The notes under the pieces were generated by a model, which was not told the origin of the DNA, made no database searches, and was given only the letters and a program-made list of their open reading frames with translations. Positions 1 to 9,633 of a DNA stretch of 64,000 nucleotides are shown in pieces. How positions within the stretch are numbered: position 1 is the stretch's first letter; every line of letters begins with the position of its first letter. Made by a program: the position numbers and the translations under genes. The DNA lies in assembly GCA_963666295.1 (NCBI GenBank), contig OY762707.1, positions 558,001 to 622,000 of the forward strand, read 5' to 3'. Source of the stretch: QZKY01 sp963666295 (GTDB lineage: Bacteria; Pseudomonadota; Gammaproteobacteria; Burkholderiales; Burkholderiaceae_D).

Positions 1-248
1 TCGACACCGTATTCAACCCGGGTTTTGATATTTCTTGCGCGCAGCAAGCTTTGCAACGAAGAGGCAGCCTCAGCATTGCCAACGACAGCCACGTCCGGGC
101 GAAATTGTTCGCATTGTGCCGCCATTTTTCTAACACTCGAATCAGCGGTGAGCGCATAAACAGAAAAACGGTCAGGATGCAGCGCCAAGACATCAAGTGT
201 CGAAACTCCGATTGATCCTGTTGAGCCAAGTATCGTAATTCGCTGCAT
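1..248 (-). CDS. dxr: 1-deoxy-D-xylulose 5-phosphate reductoisomerase, N-terminal part (cut by window edge)
   Basis: Second enzyme of the MEP isoprenoid pathway, turning DXP into MEP with NADPH. Only about 82 N-terminal residues are visible. They start MQRITILGSTGSIG, the Rossmann nucleotide-binding motif typical of Dxr, and continue through an ADSS segment. The start codon ATG ends at 248, ten bases after the cdsA stop. It is the last visible gene of the rpsB-to-dxr minus-strand series, and sits directly behind cdsA and uppS as in many betaproteobacteria. Identification rests on the start motif plus synteny. Confidence 0.9.
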   Translation of the reverse strand, partial: MQRITILGSTGSIGVSTLDVLALHPDRFSVYALTADSSVRKMAAQCEQFRPDVAVVGNAEAASSLQSLLRARNIKTRVEYGV

Positions 249-258
249 AAGTCCCTAC

Positions 259-1077
259 TTATAACCACATTTCCAGCAAGCAGGCCAACGGCAGCACCGG
301 AATCATCGCGTCCATTCTATCAAGCACACCGCCATGACCAGGCAACAAGTTGCTGCTGTCCTTCATCTCTGCGCGGCGCTTCAAACATGACTCAAACAAG
401 TCGCCACCAATACTCAGCGCCACCAGTACGGTCAAAACCGCCAGCAGCGCGGCCCAGCCCTTGCTCGCCAAAAGCTGGTAGGCGAACGTGTCGCTCAATA
501 CGGGAATTTGCGTGGAAATGATGCCAATAATCAAAACTGACAACCACCCGCCGAAAGCGCCTTCCCATGTTTTTGAAGGTGAAATTGACGGCGCCAGCTT
601 GCGTTTTCCAAACAGTCGCCCACATGCGTAGGCACCCGAATCTGCAATGATGACAATAAAAAACACCGAGAGCAAAAACACGGGGGAATGGCGATTCAGA
701 AGGTAAATGCTCAAAAAGCTGGCCAGGATCATCATGGCGTACATGCCATTCAGCATGCGATTCTGCATGCTATTGAATGGCGGCAACCCCACTTTAAGTG
801 CAGGCATGAAGCGCACGCACCAAACGGCCACGCACACCCCCATGAACACAGGCAAGCGAGAAAAATCCGCGACACGAATGATCAGCGGCAAGGCCGGTGC
901 CAACAGCAATGCGACCCACACAGGATAAGCATTACCAAACAGGCGAAAACTTTCCCAGCAGGCCAGTGCAAAAATAACGGTCAGTACCGCCTGAAAAAGC
1001 AAGTCGTGTCCGAAGAAAAGAATCGGCAACAGTGCTGCAAGCAGAACGAACGCTGTAATGATGCGAGTCTTTAGCAT
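259..1077 (-). CDS. cdsA: Phosphatidate cytidylyltransferase (CDP-diglyceride synthase)
   Basis: Inner-membrane enzyme making CDP-diacylglycerol from phosphatidate and CTP, the branch point of phospholipid synthesis. The 272-residue protein is rich in hydrophobic segments (about seven to eight). It carries the family signature near its C-terminus: the SPSKTWEGAFGG segment, then GDLFESCLKRRAEMKDSS and LPGHGGVLDRMD. I chose the ATG ending at 1077, three bases past the uppS stop and preceded by AGG at good spacing. A TTG two codons upstream overlaps uppS and is less likely. Likely co-transcribed with uppS and dxr. Confidence 0.93.
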   Translation of the reverse strand: MLKTRIITAFVLLAALLPILFFGHDLLFQAVLTVIFALACWESFRLFGNAYPVWVALLLAPALPLIIRVADFSRLPVFMGVCVAVWCVRFMPALKVGLPPFNSMQNRMLNGMYAMMILASFLSIYLLNRHSPVFLLSVFFIVIIADSGAYACGRLFGKRKLAPSISPSKTWEGAFGGWLSVLIIGIISTQIPVLSDTFAYQLLASKGWAALLAVLTVLVALSIGGDLFESCLKRRAEMKDSSNLLPGHGGVLDRMDAMIPVLPLACLLEMWL

Positions 1078-1079
1078 TC

Positions 1080-1826
1080 TCAACCTGCTGCAACTTGTTC
1101 ACTGGTTCGCCCAAATCGCCGCTCACGCGTCTGGTACGATGCAATCGCGGCGTCCAGCGCCTTTGCATCAAAATCTGGCCAATACGTATCCGTAAAATAC
1201 AACTCCGTATAAGCGAGCTGCCATAGCAGGAAATTCGAAATCCTCTGCTCTCCGCCTGTACGGATAAACAGATCGGGCTCGGGCAAATCTGATAACGACA
1301 GGTGCGGCTTCAAATCCTGCTCGCTGAAATCCGTTTTTCCCGGTTGCAATGCGATCATCTTGTTGACGGCCTGCATGATGTCCCAGCGCCCACCATAGTT
1401 CGCACATATGGTAAAGGTCAAACGTGTGTTGGTTTGCGTTTTTTGTTCGGCACGAACAATCGCATCCCGCAGCTTTTGGTCAAAGCGGCTTACGTCGCCC
1501 GCCACCCTGAAACGGATGCCATTTGCATGAAATCGTTTAACCTCTCGCTCCAGAGTGGCTACAAACAACATCATGAGCAAGGAAACTTCTTCCGGTGGGC
1601 GGCGCCAGTTCTCGGAACTGAACGCAAAAATTGTCAGGCATTGCACACCTTGCTGCAGGCAGTTCTGAACCATTTCCCGAACAGCATCCACCCCCTTTTT
1701 GTGCCCGGCAAACCGCGGCAACCCACGCTGCCTTGCCCAGCGACCATTGCCGTCCATGATGACGGCAATATGACGTGGCACTGCAGAGGCTTCGGGAATC
1801 CCTTGCGTGGAGCTAACAGCTTTCAT
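1080..1826 (-). CDS. uppS: Isoprenyl transferase (undecaprenyl diphosphate synthase)
   Basis: Cytosolic cis-prenyltransferase making the C55 lipid carrier for peptidoglycan and other surface polymers. The 248-residue protein has the diagnostic HIAVIMDGNGRWA start with the catalytic Asp, the AFSSENWRRP segment, and the C-terminal DLFIRTGGEQRISNFLLWQ substrate-binding region. Length fits the family (about 250). It sits 26 bases after frr and runs straight into cdsA, so substrate supply for envelope synthesis is grouped with translation genes, a common arrangement in proteobacteria. Confidence 0.96.
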   Translation of the reverse strand: MKAVSSTQGIPEASAVPRHIAVIMDGNGRWARQRGLPRFAGHKKGVDAVREMVQNCLQQGVQCLTIFAFSSENWRRPPEEVSLLMMLFVATLEREVKRFHANGIRFRVAGDVSRFDQKLRDAIVRAEQKTQTNTRLTFTICANYGGRWDIMQAVNKMIALQPGKTDFSEQDLKPHLSLSDLPEPDLFIRTGGEQRISNFLLWQLAYTELYFTDTYWPDFDAKALDAAIASYQTRERRFGRTSEQVAAG

Positions 1827-1852
1827 AAATGAGCGATGCGGCTAAAATTTCC

Positions 1853-2413
1853 TCAAACCGTCATCATGTCTTTTTCTTTTTCGGCAACCAGTTTGTCGAT
1901 TTCGGACACGAATTTATCCGTAAGCTTTTGCACGTCGTCCTGCGCGCGACGCTCATCATCCTCGGAGCACTCTTTGTCCTTGACCATCTTCTTCAAGGAA
2001 TCGTTTGCCTCGCGACGCACATTTCGAATCGCCACCTTGCCATCTTCGCCTTCAGACTTGACCAGCTTGACCAGTTCTTTGCGACGCTCTTCAGTTAATG
2101 CAGGCGTCGGAACACGAATTACGTCCCCCATATTTGCCGGGTTCAGACCCAGATCGGAGTCGCGTATCGCCTTTTCGATAACTGACAACATGTGCTTTTC
2201 CCAGGGTTGAACACCGAGTGTGCGCGCATCAATCACCGTTACGCTCGCCACCTGGCTAACCGGCGTTGGGTTGCCGTAATAATCGACCTTCACATGATCC
2301 AGCAAACCCGCGTGTGCGCGCCCGGTACGCACCTTGGCCAAATCCGCCTTCAAGGTTTCAATCGTTCTGTTCATTTTTTGCTGGGCATTATTCTTGACGT
2401 CAGCAGTTGTCAT
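1853..2413 (-). CDS. frr: Ribosome-recycling factor
   Basis: Works with EF-G to split post-termination ribosomes. The protein is 186 residues, the normal length for the family. The RTGRAHAGLLDHVKVDYYGN segment and the NPANMGDVIRVPTPALTEERR segment are characteristic, and the C-terminal half is charged and helical as expected for domain I. It follows pyrH after about 100 bases, and GAGAGA-type purines precede the ATG. Operon order pyrH-frr-uppS is conserved. Confidence 0.97.
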   Translation of the reverse strand: MTTADVKNNAQQKMNRTIETLKADLAKVRTGRAHAGLLDHVKVDYYGNPTPVSQVASVTVIDARTLGVQPWEKHMLSVIEKAIRDSDLGLNPANMGDVIRVPTPALTEERRKELVKLVKSEGEDGKVAIRNVRREANDSLKKMVKDKECSEDDERRAQDDVQKLTDKFVSEIDKLVAEKEKDMMTV

Positions 2414-2515
2414 TTCTCTCTCCTACTTATTCGTATAACCAGAGTAAATTGGATAAATAAACAACGCCCCCGCCATCTGTTTTTTTCAAATGGCAGGGAA
2501 GTTATAAATGGCTAT

Positions 2516-3232
2516 TTAGACGTGTACCAACGTACCTTCGTCTTCTCCGAGCACAATACGTTTCAGCGCACCCTTCTTGGTAATTGAAAACACCTTGATC
2601 GGCAACCCCTGATCGCGGCACAACGCAAAGGCCGCGGCATCCATTACATCAAGATGCTGACCAATAGCTTCGTCGAACGAAATCGTCGAGTAGCGCGTGG
2701 CTGTCTCATCTTTCATTGGGTCGGCCGTATACACGCCATCCACCTTGGTCGCTTTCAGCACCACTTCAGCACCAATCTCTGCGCCGCGCAAAGCGGCAGC
2801 CGTGTCCGTCGTAAAAAACGGGTTACCGGTTCCGGCGGCAAACACCACGATCTTGCCTTCTTCCAGATACTGCAATGCCTTCGGGCGCACATAGGGCTCA
2901 ACCACGCGCTCGACATTAATGGCCGACATGACACGCGCCGTCAAGTCAACCTGCCTCATTGCATCAGCAAGCGCCAGTGCATTCATCACGGTTGCGAGCA
3001 TCCCCATGTAATCGGCCGTGGCGCGATCCATGCCTTGCGCACCAGGCGCCACACCGCGAAAAATATTGCCACCACCGATAACGATGGCTACTTCGACACC
3101 CATTTCAGCCACTTCGGCTACGTCTGAAACCATTCGCTCAATGGCGTCACGGTTGATGCCATACTGCCCATCGCCCATTAGCGCTTCGCCTGATAGTTTC
3201 AACAAAATACGTTTATAAACGGGGCTGCCCAT
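2516..3232 (-). CDS. pyrH: UMP kinase
   Basis: Phosphorylates UMP to UDP, a regulated step of pyrimidine supply. The 238-residue protein belongs to the amino-acid-kinase fold. Visible landmarks are RILLKLSGEALMG near the N-terminus, IVIGGGNIFRG, the DYMGMLATVMNALAL helix, and KATKVDGVYTADP in the nucleotide-binding part. It lies between tsf, whose terminator separates the two, and frr. Confidence 0.97.
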   Translation of the reverse strand: MGSPVYKRILLKLSGEALMGDGQYGINRDAIERMVSDVAEVAEMGVEVAIVIGGGNIFRGVAPGAQGMDRATADYMGMLATVMNALALADAMRQVDLTARVMSAINVERVVEPYVRPKALQYLEEGKIVVFAAGTGNPFFTTDTAAALRGAEIGAEVVLKATKVDGVYTADPMKDETATRYSTISFDEAIGQHLDVMDAAAFALCRDQGLPIKVFSITKKGALKRIVLGEDEGTLVHV

Positions 3233-3387
3233 GATCCGCCTTCCTTGTTAATTTTTCAAAAACATCGTTCCTGCCACCCTCTGAATCGTCCAAATTCCAA
3301 AAAGGCGACAACACCCGGCTCCTGATTGCCGTCAAACTGTTTGAATAGCAATTATCTGACCGATATTTTCACATGCAAACAACCTGT

Positions 3388-3413
3388 AAAAACGGGCCAT
3401 TCGGCCCGTTTTT
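3388..3413 (-). terminator. Rho-independent terminator behind tsf
   Basis: A strong hairpin with arms AAAAACGGGCC and GGCCCGTTTTT and a tiny ATTC-like loop lies immediately downstream of the tsf stop codon. Read on the minus strand it ends in a T-run, so it should terminate the rpsB-tsf transcript. It implies pyrH has its own promoter in the 150 bases that follow. Confidence 0.85.
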
Positions 3414-3421
3414 ATTTTTAT

Positions 3422-4330
3422 TCAAGACTGCTTCGCCGCAGCCACTTGCGCAGCCACTTCTGCTGCAAAATCATCCTGTCGTCGCTCGATGCCTTCGCCC
3501 ACCACATACATCACGTAAGATTTCACGCTTGCATTGGCCGCGTTCAACATTTGCTCTACCGACTGCTTGTCATTTTTGACAAACGCCTGATCCATGAGCG
3601 AAACCTCTTTCAGGTATTTTTTAACGGAACCTTCGATGCGCTTCTCCAGAATCTCTGGTGATTGAGGCTTCTTGCCGTCCGCAATCGCCTTGGCGGCATC
3701 CTCATCAGCTTTCTGTCTGGCGATAGAGCGCTCGCGCTCGATCTCTTCAGCAGGCACCTGCTCTGCCTTCAACGCGACAGGCTTCATGGCAGCCACATGC
3801 ATCGCCACATCCTTGCCAACCTGATCATCGCCCTCAAACTCCACCATCACACCAATGCTGGTACCGTGCAGGTAGTAAGCCAGCTTGGCTTCCGTTTCAA
3901 AACGGGCAAAGCGACGAATTGACATGTTTTCGCCGATGCGGCCAACCAATTCCACACGCTCTTCCTCAACCGTTTTGCCACCCATTTTCAATGCAGACAA
4001 TGCACTCACATCCGCCGGATTGCTTTCAGCAACCAGTTTGGCGCAAGCGTTGGCGAACGCCATGAAGTCATCATTCTTGGAAACGAAATCGGTTTCGCAG
4101 TTGATTTCGACCAGTGCGCCAACCTTATCCGCCGTGTACGCAGCGATAACCCCTTCGGCGGTGACCCGCGCAGAAGCCTTGGAAACTTTGTTGCCCAGTT
4201 TGACGCGCAAAAGTTCTTCGGCTCTTACAATATCACCCTCGGCCTCCACCAATGCTTTCTTGCACTCCATCATTGGCGCATCTGTTTTCGCTCTCAACTC
4301 CCCCACCATCGCTGCAGTAATTGCCGCCAT
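3422..4330 (-). CDS. tsf: Elongation factor Ts
   Basis: Guanine-nucleotide exchange factor for EF-Tu. The 302-residue protein begins with the UBA-like helical domain (MAAITAAMVGELRAKTDAPM, then MECKKALVEAEGD). It contains the GVIAAYT and LVEINCETDFVSKND core segments. Length and motif order match betaproteobacterial EF-Ts (about 295-305). It follows rpsB after a 119-base gap that contains a hairpin, matching the classic rpsB-tsf operon. Confidence 0.97.
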   Translation of the reverse strand: MAAITAAMVGELRAKTDAPMMECKKALVEAEGDIVRAEELLRVKLGNKVSKASARVTAEGVIAAYTADKVGALVEINCETDFVSKNDDFMAFANACAKLVAESNPADVSALSALKMGGKTVEEERVELVGRIGENMSIRRFARFETEAKLAYYLHGTSIGVMVEFEGDDQVGKDVAMHVAAMKPVALKAEQVPAEEIERERSIARQKADEDAAKAIADGKKPQSPEILEKRIEGSVKKYLKEVSLMDQAFVKNDKQSVEQMLNAANASVKSYVMYVVGEGIERRQDDFAAEVAAQVAAAKQS

Positions 4331-4394
4331 GCTTATCTCCTAATTCTCTTGTTGGTGCCCGTCAGCACCCTGATAAAAATAAGTTTTGTGTTAC

Positions 4395-4421
4395 AAAAAC
4401 AGGGCGAACAGCGCCGCCCTG
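4395..4421 (-). terminator. Hairpin with T-run in the rpsB-tsf gap (attenuator or partial terminator)
   Basis: Arms CAGGGCG and CGCCCTG enclose an eight-base loop. On the minus strand the stem is followed by TTTTTG. It stands between two genes that are normally co-transcribed, so it is more likely a partial terminator that tunes the rpsB to tsf ratio than a full stop. The pairing is seen in the sequence; the role is inferred. Confidence 0.65.
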
Positions 4422-4449
4422 AAATTCAGCTTCAAGCCAAGGACTTACG

Positions 4450-5196
4450 TCAATCCTGCTCTTCAACCTCAACGAACTCTTCGCTGTCCCTGAGTTCTTG
4501 AATAACATCATGCATGGCGCTCGCACGACCTTCGAGAATCGCGTCTGCCACGCCACGGGCATACAAGGTAATCGCCTTGGAAGAGTCATCATTACCAGGA
4601 ATCACATACGCCAGACCTTCCGGCGAATGGTTGGTATCCACGACACCGATAACTGGAATCCCCAGCTTTTGCGCCTCAGCCACAGCGCCTTTGTGATAGC
4701 CGACGTCAACGACAAAGATCGCATCAGGAATGCCGCTCATATCCTTGATGCCACCCAGCGATTTTTGCAACTTCTCCATTTCGCGCGTAAACATCAAGCC
4801 TTCTTTCTTGCTCATCTTGTCAACAGAACCAGCTTCCACAGCGGCTTCCATGTCTTTGAGACGCTTGATTGATGTTTTGATGGTCTTGAAGTTGGTCAGC
4901 ATGCCGCCCAACCAGCGCTGATCGACATAAGGGATGCCGGCGCGTTTCGCCTCACTGGCAATGATTTCGCGCGCCTGGCGCTTGGTGCCGACCATCAAAA
5001 TGGTGCCGCGGTTAGCAGACAGTTGGCGAATGTACTTCATCGCCTCCTGATACATTGCCATGGTCTTTTCCAGATTGACAATGTGAATTTTGTTGCGGTG
5101 ACCAAAGATGTATGGTGCCATCTTCGGACTCCAGAAACGGGTTTGGTGGCCAAAGTGAACACCGGCCTCCAGCATTTCGCGCATAGTAACAGACAT
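4450..5196 (-). CDS. rpsB: 30S ribosomal protein S2
   Basis: Small-subunit ribosomal protein. 248 residues with the family signatures MREMLEAGVHFGHQTR near the N-terminus, FGHRNKIHIVNLEKT, RWLGGMLTNFKTI and PDAIFVVDV. The length is normal for proteobacteria. It heads the translation cluster with tsf directly downstream. The 198 bases between it and the divergent nnr gene hold both promoters; I did not find a leader structure I can name. Confidence 0.98.
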   Translation of the reverse strand: MSVTMREMLEAGVHFGHQTRFWSPKMAPYIFGHRNKIHIVNLEKTMAMYQEAMKYIRQLSANRGTILMVGTKRQAREIIASEAKRAGIPYVDQRWLGGMLTNFKTIKTSIKRLKDMEAAVEAGSVDKMSKKEGLMFTREMEKLQKSLGGIKDMSGIPDAIFVVDVGYHKGAVAEAQKLGIPVIGVVDTNHSPEGLAYVIPGNDDSSKAITLYARGVADAILEGRASAMHDVIQELRDSEEFVEVEEQD

Positions 5197-5394
5197 AATT
5201 TCTCCAGGGTTAAGTCTAGAATCCAGTCAGCCACCCAGTATATGAGCACCCTTGTTGACCAGATTCGCTATTTAATCAACATTTACTCTTGAAAGCGTTT
5301 TCAAGAACTGGCTATTTTACTTCATGTATGGCAGATTGACAAAACAAGAATGGCCAAAAAATCTTAATTCAAATCAACTTTTTACACATCGCTT

Positions 5395-6927
5395 ATGGTC
5401 ATGAATCCGCTTTATTCGATCTCGGAAATTCGTACTATTGAAGAGACCGCAATAACAAGCCTGCCACCAGGCATGCTGATGCATCGTGCAGGTGAAGCGG
5501 CCACAAAACTGGCACTGACACTTTTAGATCAAAATTCTGCCAATGCACCGGTCTTGATTCTCGCAGGTCCCGGCAATAACGGCGGCGATGCGCTGGAGGT
5601 TGCCGCGCAGCTAGCCAATCACGGTTTAAAAGTGTCCGTCTTGCTGTATGCACAACCGGAAAAACAGTCCGACGACGCAAGGCAAGCCTTGCATCGCGCA
5701 AAGATCAGTCCTGCACGTTTTCTGGAAGTCCTCGCCATTAAAGCTGTCATTCCCAGAATTCAGGCCGTTGACTGGGCACTCATTATCGACGGTCTCTTTG
5801 GTATCGGCCTGAAATCTGCCATCGAAGGGGATTTAAAAACCCTTGTTGAAGCCATCAATCAGCTAGACAAAATCACACTTGCTCTGGATACCCCCAGCGG
5901 ACTGGACGCCGACACCGGCAGAATCGTTGGTGAACAAGGTGTCGCCATTCGTGCGCAACATACGATCACTTTCATTGCCAACAAACCTGGGCTACATACC
6001 TCGCATGGTCGCGATTGTGCCGGCGAAGTTACTGTCGCACATCTTGGGGTCACGGCAAACTATTTTCCACCCGCCCATCTCTGGCTCAATAACGCGGCCC
6101 ATTTTTCCGCCTCTCTGAAACCCCGTTTGCACCAATCACACAAAGGCAGCTTTGGCAATGCCGCCATCGTTGGCGGCGCTCCAGGCATGGTCGGTGCGCC
6201 GCTACTCGGTGCCCGTGCGGCACTTCATGCCGGTGCCGGACGTGTCTTTGGCGTCTTTCTGGAAAATGCGCCCGCTTATGACAGCGTTCAACCTGAGCTC
6301 ATGCTGCGTAATGCCAGTGGATTTGACCTTGCGACTTGCACACTGGTTGCTGGCCCTGGTCTGGGTCAGTCTCGCAAGGCCCATGATCTACTCGCACAAA
6401 TCCTGAACGTCTCACAGCCAATCGTGTTGGATGCGGACGCCTTGAATCTCATCGCAACAGAAGCCCCACTGCAAGAAAAAGTCAAACGCCGTCGAGACGC
6501 AACCATACTCACCCCTCACCCTCTGGAAGCAGCGCGCCTTCTGCAAAAGAGTACACAGGAAGTTCAATCCAACCGCATTGATGCGGCAAAACAACTGGCA
6601 GAAAAAAACAACGCCATCACGATTTTGAAAGGATCGGGCAGTATCATCGCCACCCCGGATGGGCGGGGTTTCATCAACCCGACCGGCAACCCGGCACTAG
6701 CAAGCGCAGGCACCGGCGATGTGTTGGCGGGTGTTGTCGGTGCGCTACTCGCCCAGAGCTGGCCACCACTACATGCCGCCCTTGCGGCAACGTGGCTACA
6801 TGGCGCTGCCGCCGACAATCTGGCTGAACAAAGACATGGCCCGATTGGACTGACTGCCAGCGAATTGCCTGTTGCGATCCGAGAAGTATTGAATGCGCTG
6901 ATAACAGCAAAGCGCAGACCAACCTGA
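5395..6927 (+). CDS. nnr: Bifunctional NAD(P)H-hydrate epimerase / ADP-dependent NAD(P)H-hydrate dehydratase
   Basis: Repairs damaged NADHX and NADPHX. The N-terminal YjeF-like epimerase domain (about residues 5-215) shows AGPGNNGGDALEVA and ALDTPSGLDADTG. The C-terminal ribokinase-like dehydratase domain (about 230-500) shows HKGSFGNAAIVGG, VLDADALNLIA, TPHPLEAARLL and the NPALASAGTGDVLAG anion-hole motif. 510 residues fit the fused bacterial form. It is divergent from rpsB and convergent with lon, sharing the terminator between them. The start is the first ATG; a second ATG two codons later is also possible. Confidence 0.95.
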   Translation: MVMNPLYSISEIRTIEETAITSLPPGMLMHRAGEAATKLALTLLDQNSANAPVLILAGPGNNGGDALEVAAQLANHGLKVSVLLYAQPEKQSDDARQALHRAKISPARFLEVLAIKAVIPRIQAVDWALIIDGLFGIGLKSAIEGDLKTLVEAINQLDKITLALDTPSGLDADTGRIVGEQGVAIRAQHTITFIANKPGLHTSHGRDCAGEVTVAHLGVTANYFPPAHLWLNNAAHFSASLKPRLHQSHKGSFGNAAIVGGAPGMVGAPLLGARAALHAGAGRVFGVFLENAPAYDSVQPELMLRNASGFDLATCTLVAGPGLGQSRKAHDLLAQILNVSQPIVLDADALNLIATEAPLQEKVKRRRDATILTPHPLEAARLLQKSTQEVQSNRIDAAKQLAEKNNAITILKGSGSIIATPDGRGFINPTGNPALASAGTGDVLAGVVGALLAQSWPPLHAALAATWLHGAAADNLAEQRHGPIGLTASELPVAIREVLNALITAKRRPT

Positions 6928-6957
6928 ATCAAGCCCGTGCACCGCCACAAACCAAAC

Positions 6958-6982
6958 AAAAAGCGCCACGAAGGCGCTTTTT
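6958..6982. terminator. Bidirectional terminator between nnr and lon
   Basis: Arms AAAAGCGCC and GGCGCTTTT around an ACGA-type tetraloop, with A-run and T-run on both sides. It lies between the convergent stop codons of nnr and lon and can serve both. Confidence 0.85.
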
Positions 6983-7005
6983 GGCATTTTGACGATGCAA
7001 AACAA

Positions 7006-9420
7006 TTAGTGTGTTAACAGACCATTATCCTTAGGCGGATCTGCCGCTGGCACCACTGAGGCTGCGGAATCAGACCCAGGCTCCGGCAAGGGTTCAGGCT
7101 GACGCTCCAGAGCCACTTCAAGCACCTTGTCAATCCAGCGCGTCGGAATGATTTCCAGCTTGTTTTTGACGTTGTCTGGAATATCAGCCAGATCCTTGGC
7201 ATTTTCCTGCGGAATCAGCACCGTCTTGATGCCGCCACGTATCGCCGCCAGTAATTTCTCCTTCAAACCACCGATCGGCAATACTTCACCGCGCAGCGTC
7301 ACTTCACCAGTCATCGCCACATCAGCCCTCACTGGAATGCCTGTAAGCACGGAGACCAGTGCTGTTGTCATCGTAATCCCGGCTGAGGGACCATCTTTCG
7401 GTGTGGCACCCTCTGGAACGTGAATATGAAAATCGCTCTTTTCAAACACATCACTCTTGATTCCGAGCTTACTGGCCCGACTACGCACTACCGTCCGCGC
7501 CGCCTCAATCGACTCTTTCATCACGTCCCCCAGCGTACCAGTTCGTGTAATGCCGCCCTTGCCCGGGAACGTCGCCGCCTCAATCGTCAGCAATTCGCCA
7601 CCGACCTCGGTCCACGCCAGACCAACCACTTGCCCAACCTGATTTTCCTTTTCTGCCACGCCAAAATCAAACTGGCGCACACCCAGGAACCTGTCGAGAT
7701 TTCTCGGCGTGACCGTCACCCCTCTGGACTGCTTTTTCAGCAGCATCATCTTGACCACCTTCCGACAGACCTTTGATATTTCACGCTCTAATGAGCGTAC
7801 GCCGGCTTCGCGAGTGTAATAGCGCACGATATCGCGAATGGCCGCTTCCGTCAGGCGAAGCTCGTCTTCTCTCAAGCCATTGTTTGCCATCTGTTTCGGC
7901 AACAGGTAGCGCTGGGCAATATTCGTTTTCTCATCCTCCGTATAACCGGACAGGCGAATCACCTCCATACGATCCAGCAGCGGCGCTGGAATATTCAGCG
8001 AATTGGCTGTTGCGATAAACATCACATCGGACAAGTCAAAATCCACCTCGATGTAATGATCCGAAAAAGTATGATTTTGCTCTGGGTCCAACACCTCCAG
8101 CAAAGCTGAGGATGGATCGCCGCGGAAATCGGAACCGATTTTATCCACTTCATCCAGCAGGAAAAGCGGATTACGCACACCTGTCTTGCTCAGGCTTTGC
8201 AATATCTTGCCCGGCATCGAACCGATATAGGTGCGGCGATGTCCACGGATTTCAGCTTCGTCGCGCATGCCTCCCAAGGCCATGCGCACGAACTTGCGAT
8301 TGGTTGCACGCGCAATTGATTGGCCGAGTGAGGTCTTACCCACCCCTGGAGGCCCCACAAAGCACAAAATCGGCGCTTTCAATTTATCAACGCGCTGCTG
8401 CACGGCAAGGTATTCAAGAATGCGCTCCTTGACCTTATCCAGCGCATAATGATCCCCCTCAAGCACTTCTTCAGCATAAGTGAGATCGTTGTTGATCTTG
8501 GACTTTTTCTTCCACGGCAAGTTGACGAGCGAATCAATGTACGTCCGCACAACCGTGGCTTCCGCGGACATCGGCGACATCATGCGCAATTTCTTGAGTT
8601 CGCTTCTGGCTTTTTCAAGCGCCTCCTTGGGCATTTTGGCAGCCTTGATTTTCTTTTCGATTTCATCGAAATCATTGCCTTCTTCGCCATCACCCAGTTC
8701 TTTCTGGATCGCCTTGACCTGCTCGTTCAGGTAGTACTCGCGTTGCGACTTTTCCATCTGGCGCTTCACGCGACCACGAATCCGCTTTTCAACCTGGAGC
8801 ACATCAAGCTCTTCTTCCAGTCGCGACAGCAAATATTCCAGGCGCTTCGACAAATCCGTTTCTTCAAGGATGTCCTGCTTTTGCTCTACTTTTAGCGACA
8901 GGTGCGCCACAACCGTATCTGCCAGACGTTCGGGATCATCTATCCCCGAAACTGTTGACACGATTTCAGAGGGGATTTTTTTGTTCAACTTTGCATATTG
9001 CTCAAATTGCTGAACGATGGCACGACGCAAGGCCTCGGATTCGGACTCGTATATATCGGCCGTTTCAAGGGAAACCAGTTCGGCCATGAAGTGCGATTCC
9101 ACATCGTTGATCTGTAGAATGCGTGCACGTCTGACGCCCTCGACAAGCACCTTGACCGTGCCGTCAGGCAACTTCAGCATTTGCAGAACATTGGCCACAC
9201 AGCCAATCTCGTAGATATCCTCGGCAGCCGGATCGTCCTTGGATGCCGCCTTTTGTGCAGCAAGCATGATGGTCTTGCCACCCTCAACCGCAACCTCAAG
9301 CGCCTTGATGGAACGTGGACGACCAACGAACAGCGGGATCACCATATGTGGAAACACAACCACGTCGCGCAATGGCAACAGCGACATGGTCGTTGGCTCA
9401 GTAAAGTCAGGAGTCGTCAT
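7006..9420 (-). CDS. lon: ATP-dependent endopeptidase La
   Basis: Cytosolic AAA+ protease for damaged and regulatory proteins. 804 residues in the usual order: N-terminal substrate domain (LPLRDVVVFPHMVIPLFVGR), a coiled-coil middle, the AAA+ module with GPPGVGKTSLGQSIA and LLDEVDKIG, and the Ser-Lys protease domain with PKDGPSAGITM (catalytic Ser) and the GGLKEKLLAA segment. The C-terminal tail after residue 780 is a variable Pro/Ala-rich extension. The upstream gap to clpX is AT-rich; I could not recognise a heat-shock promoter. Confidence 0.98.
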   Translation of the reverse strand: MTTPDFTEPTTMSLLPLRDVVVFPHMVIPLFVGRPRSIKALEVAVEGGKTIMLAAQKAASKDDPAAEDIYEIGCVANVLQMLKLPDGTVKVLVEGVRRARILQINDVESHFMAELVSLETADIYESESEALRRAIVQQFEQYAKLNKKIPSEIVSTVSGIDDPERLADTVVAHLSLKVEQKQDILEETDLSKRLEYLLSRLEEELDVLQVEKRIRGRVKRQMEKSQREYYLNEQVKAIQKELGDGEEGNDFDEIEKKIKAAKMPKEALEKARSELKKLRMMSPMSAEATVVRTYIDSLVNLPWKKKSKINNDLTYAEEVLEGDHYALDKVKERILEYLAVQQRVDKLKAPILCFVGPPGVGKTSLGQSIARATNRKFVRMALGGMRDEAEIRGHRRTYIGSMPGKILQSLSKTGVRNPLFLLDEVDKIGSDFRGDPSSALLEVLDPEQNHTFSDHYIEVDFDLSDVMFIATANSLNIPAPLLDRMEVIRLSGYTEDEKTNIAQRYLLPKQMANNGLREDELRLTEAAIRDIVRYYTREAGVRSLEREISKVCRKVVKMMLLKKQSRGVTVTPRNLDRFLGVRQFDFGVAEKENQVGQVVGLAWTEVGGELLTIEAATFPGKGGITRTGTLGDVMKESIEAARTVVRSRASKLGIKSDVFEKSDFHIHVPEGATPKDGPSAGITMTTALVSVLTGIPVRADVAMTGEVTLRGEVLPIGGLKEKLLAAIRGGIKTVLIPQENAKDLADIPDNVKNKLEIIPTRWIDKVLEVALERQPEPLPEPGSDSAASVVPAADPPKDNGLLTH

Positions 9421-9577
9421 AACACACCTTTTTTCGTAAATCCTGTAGTCAATATTGGCATAAACGGCAAAAAAACAAGGTTATGCAGCATTTTTTTCTT
9501 AAAAACCAAAAAAATGCGTCATCCGCTTCAGCAAATGACCATTTAAGAAAAATATCGGATAGGGAGTGAGGGAGAAC

Positions 9578-9606
9578 AAAAGGAGGTTCACATGCCATAA
9601 ACCCCC
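9578..9606 (-). terminator. Probable terminator behind clpX
   Basis: On the minus strand, arms GGGGGTT and AACCTCC (one G-T pair) are followed by TTTT, 27-56 bases past the clpX stop. The stem is short and the loop about eleven bases, so this is a moderate call. Confidence 0.45.
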
Positions 9607-9633
9607 TCTCATGCCAACGAAGCGGCAGCGTTT

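Noticed and set aside
2473..2495. Hairpin between pyrH and frr (GCCATTTG/CAGATGGC)
   Set aside because: Good pairing but no T-run on the minus strand; it may be a transcript structure, yet nothing shows a function.
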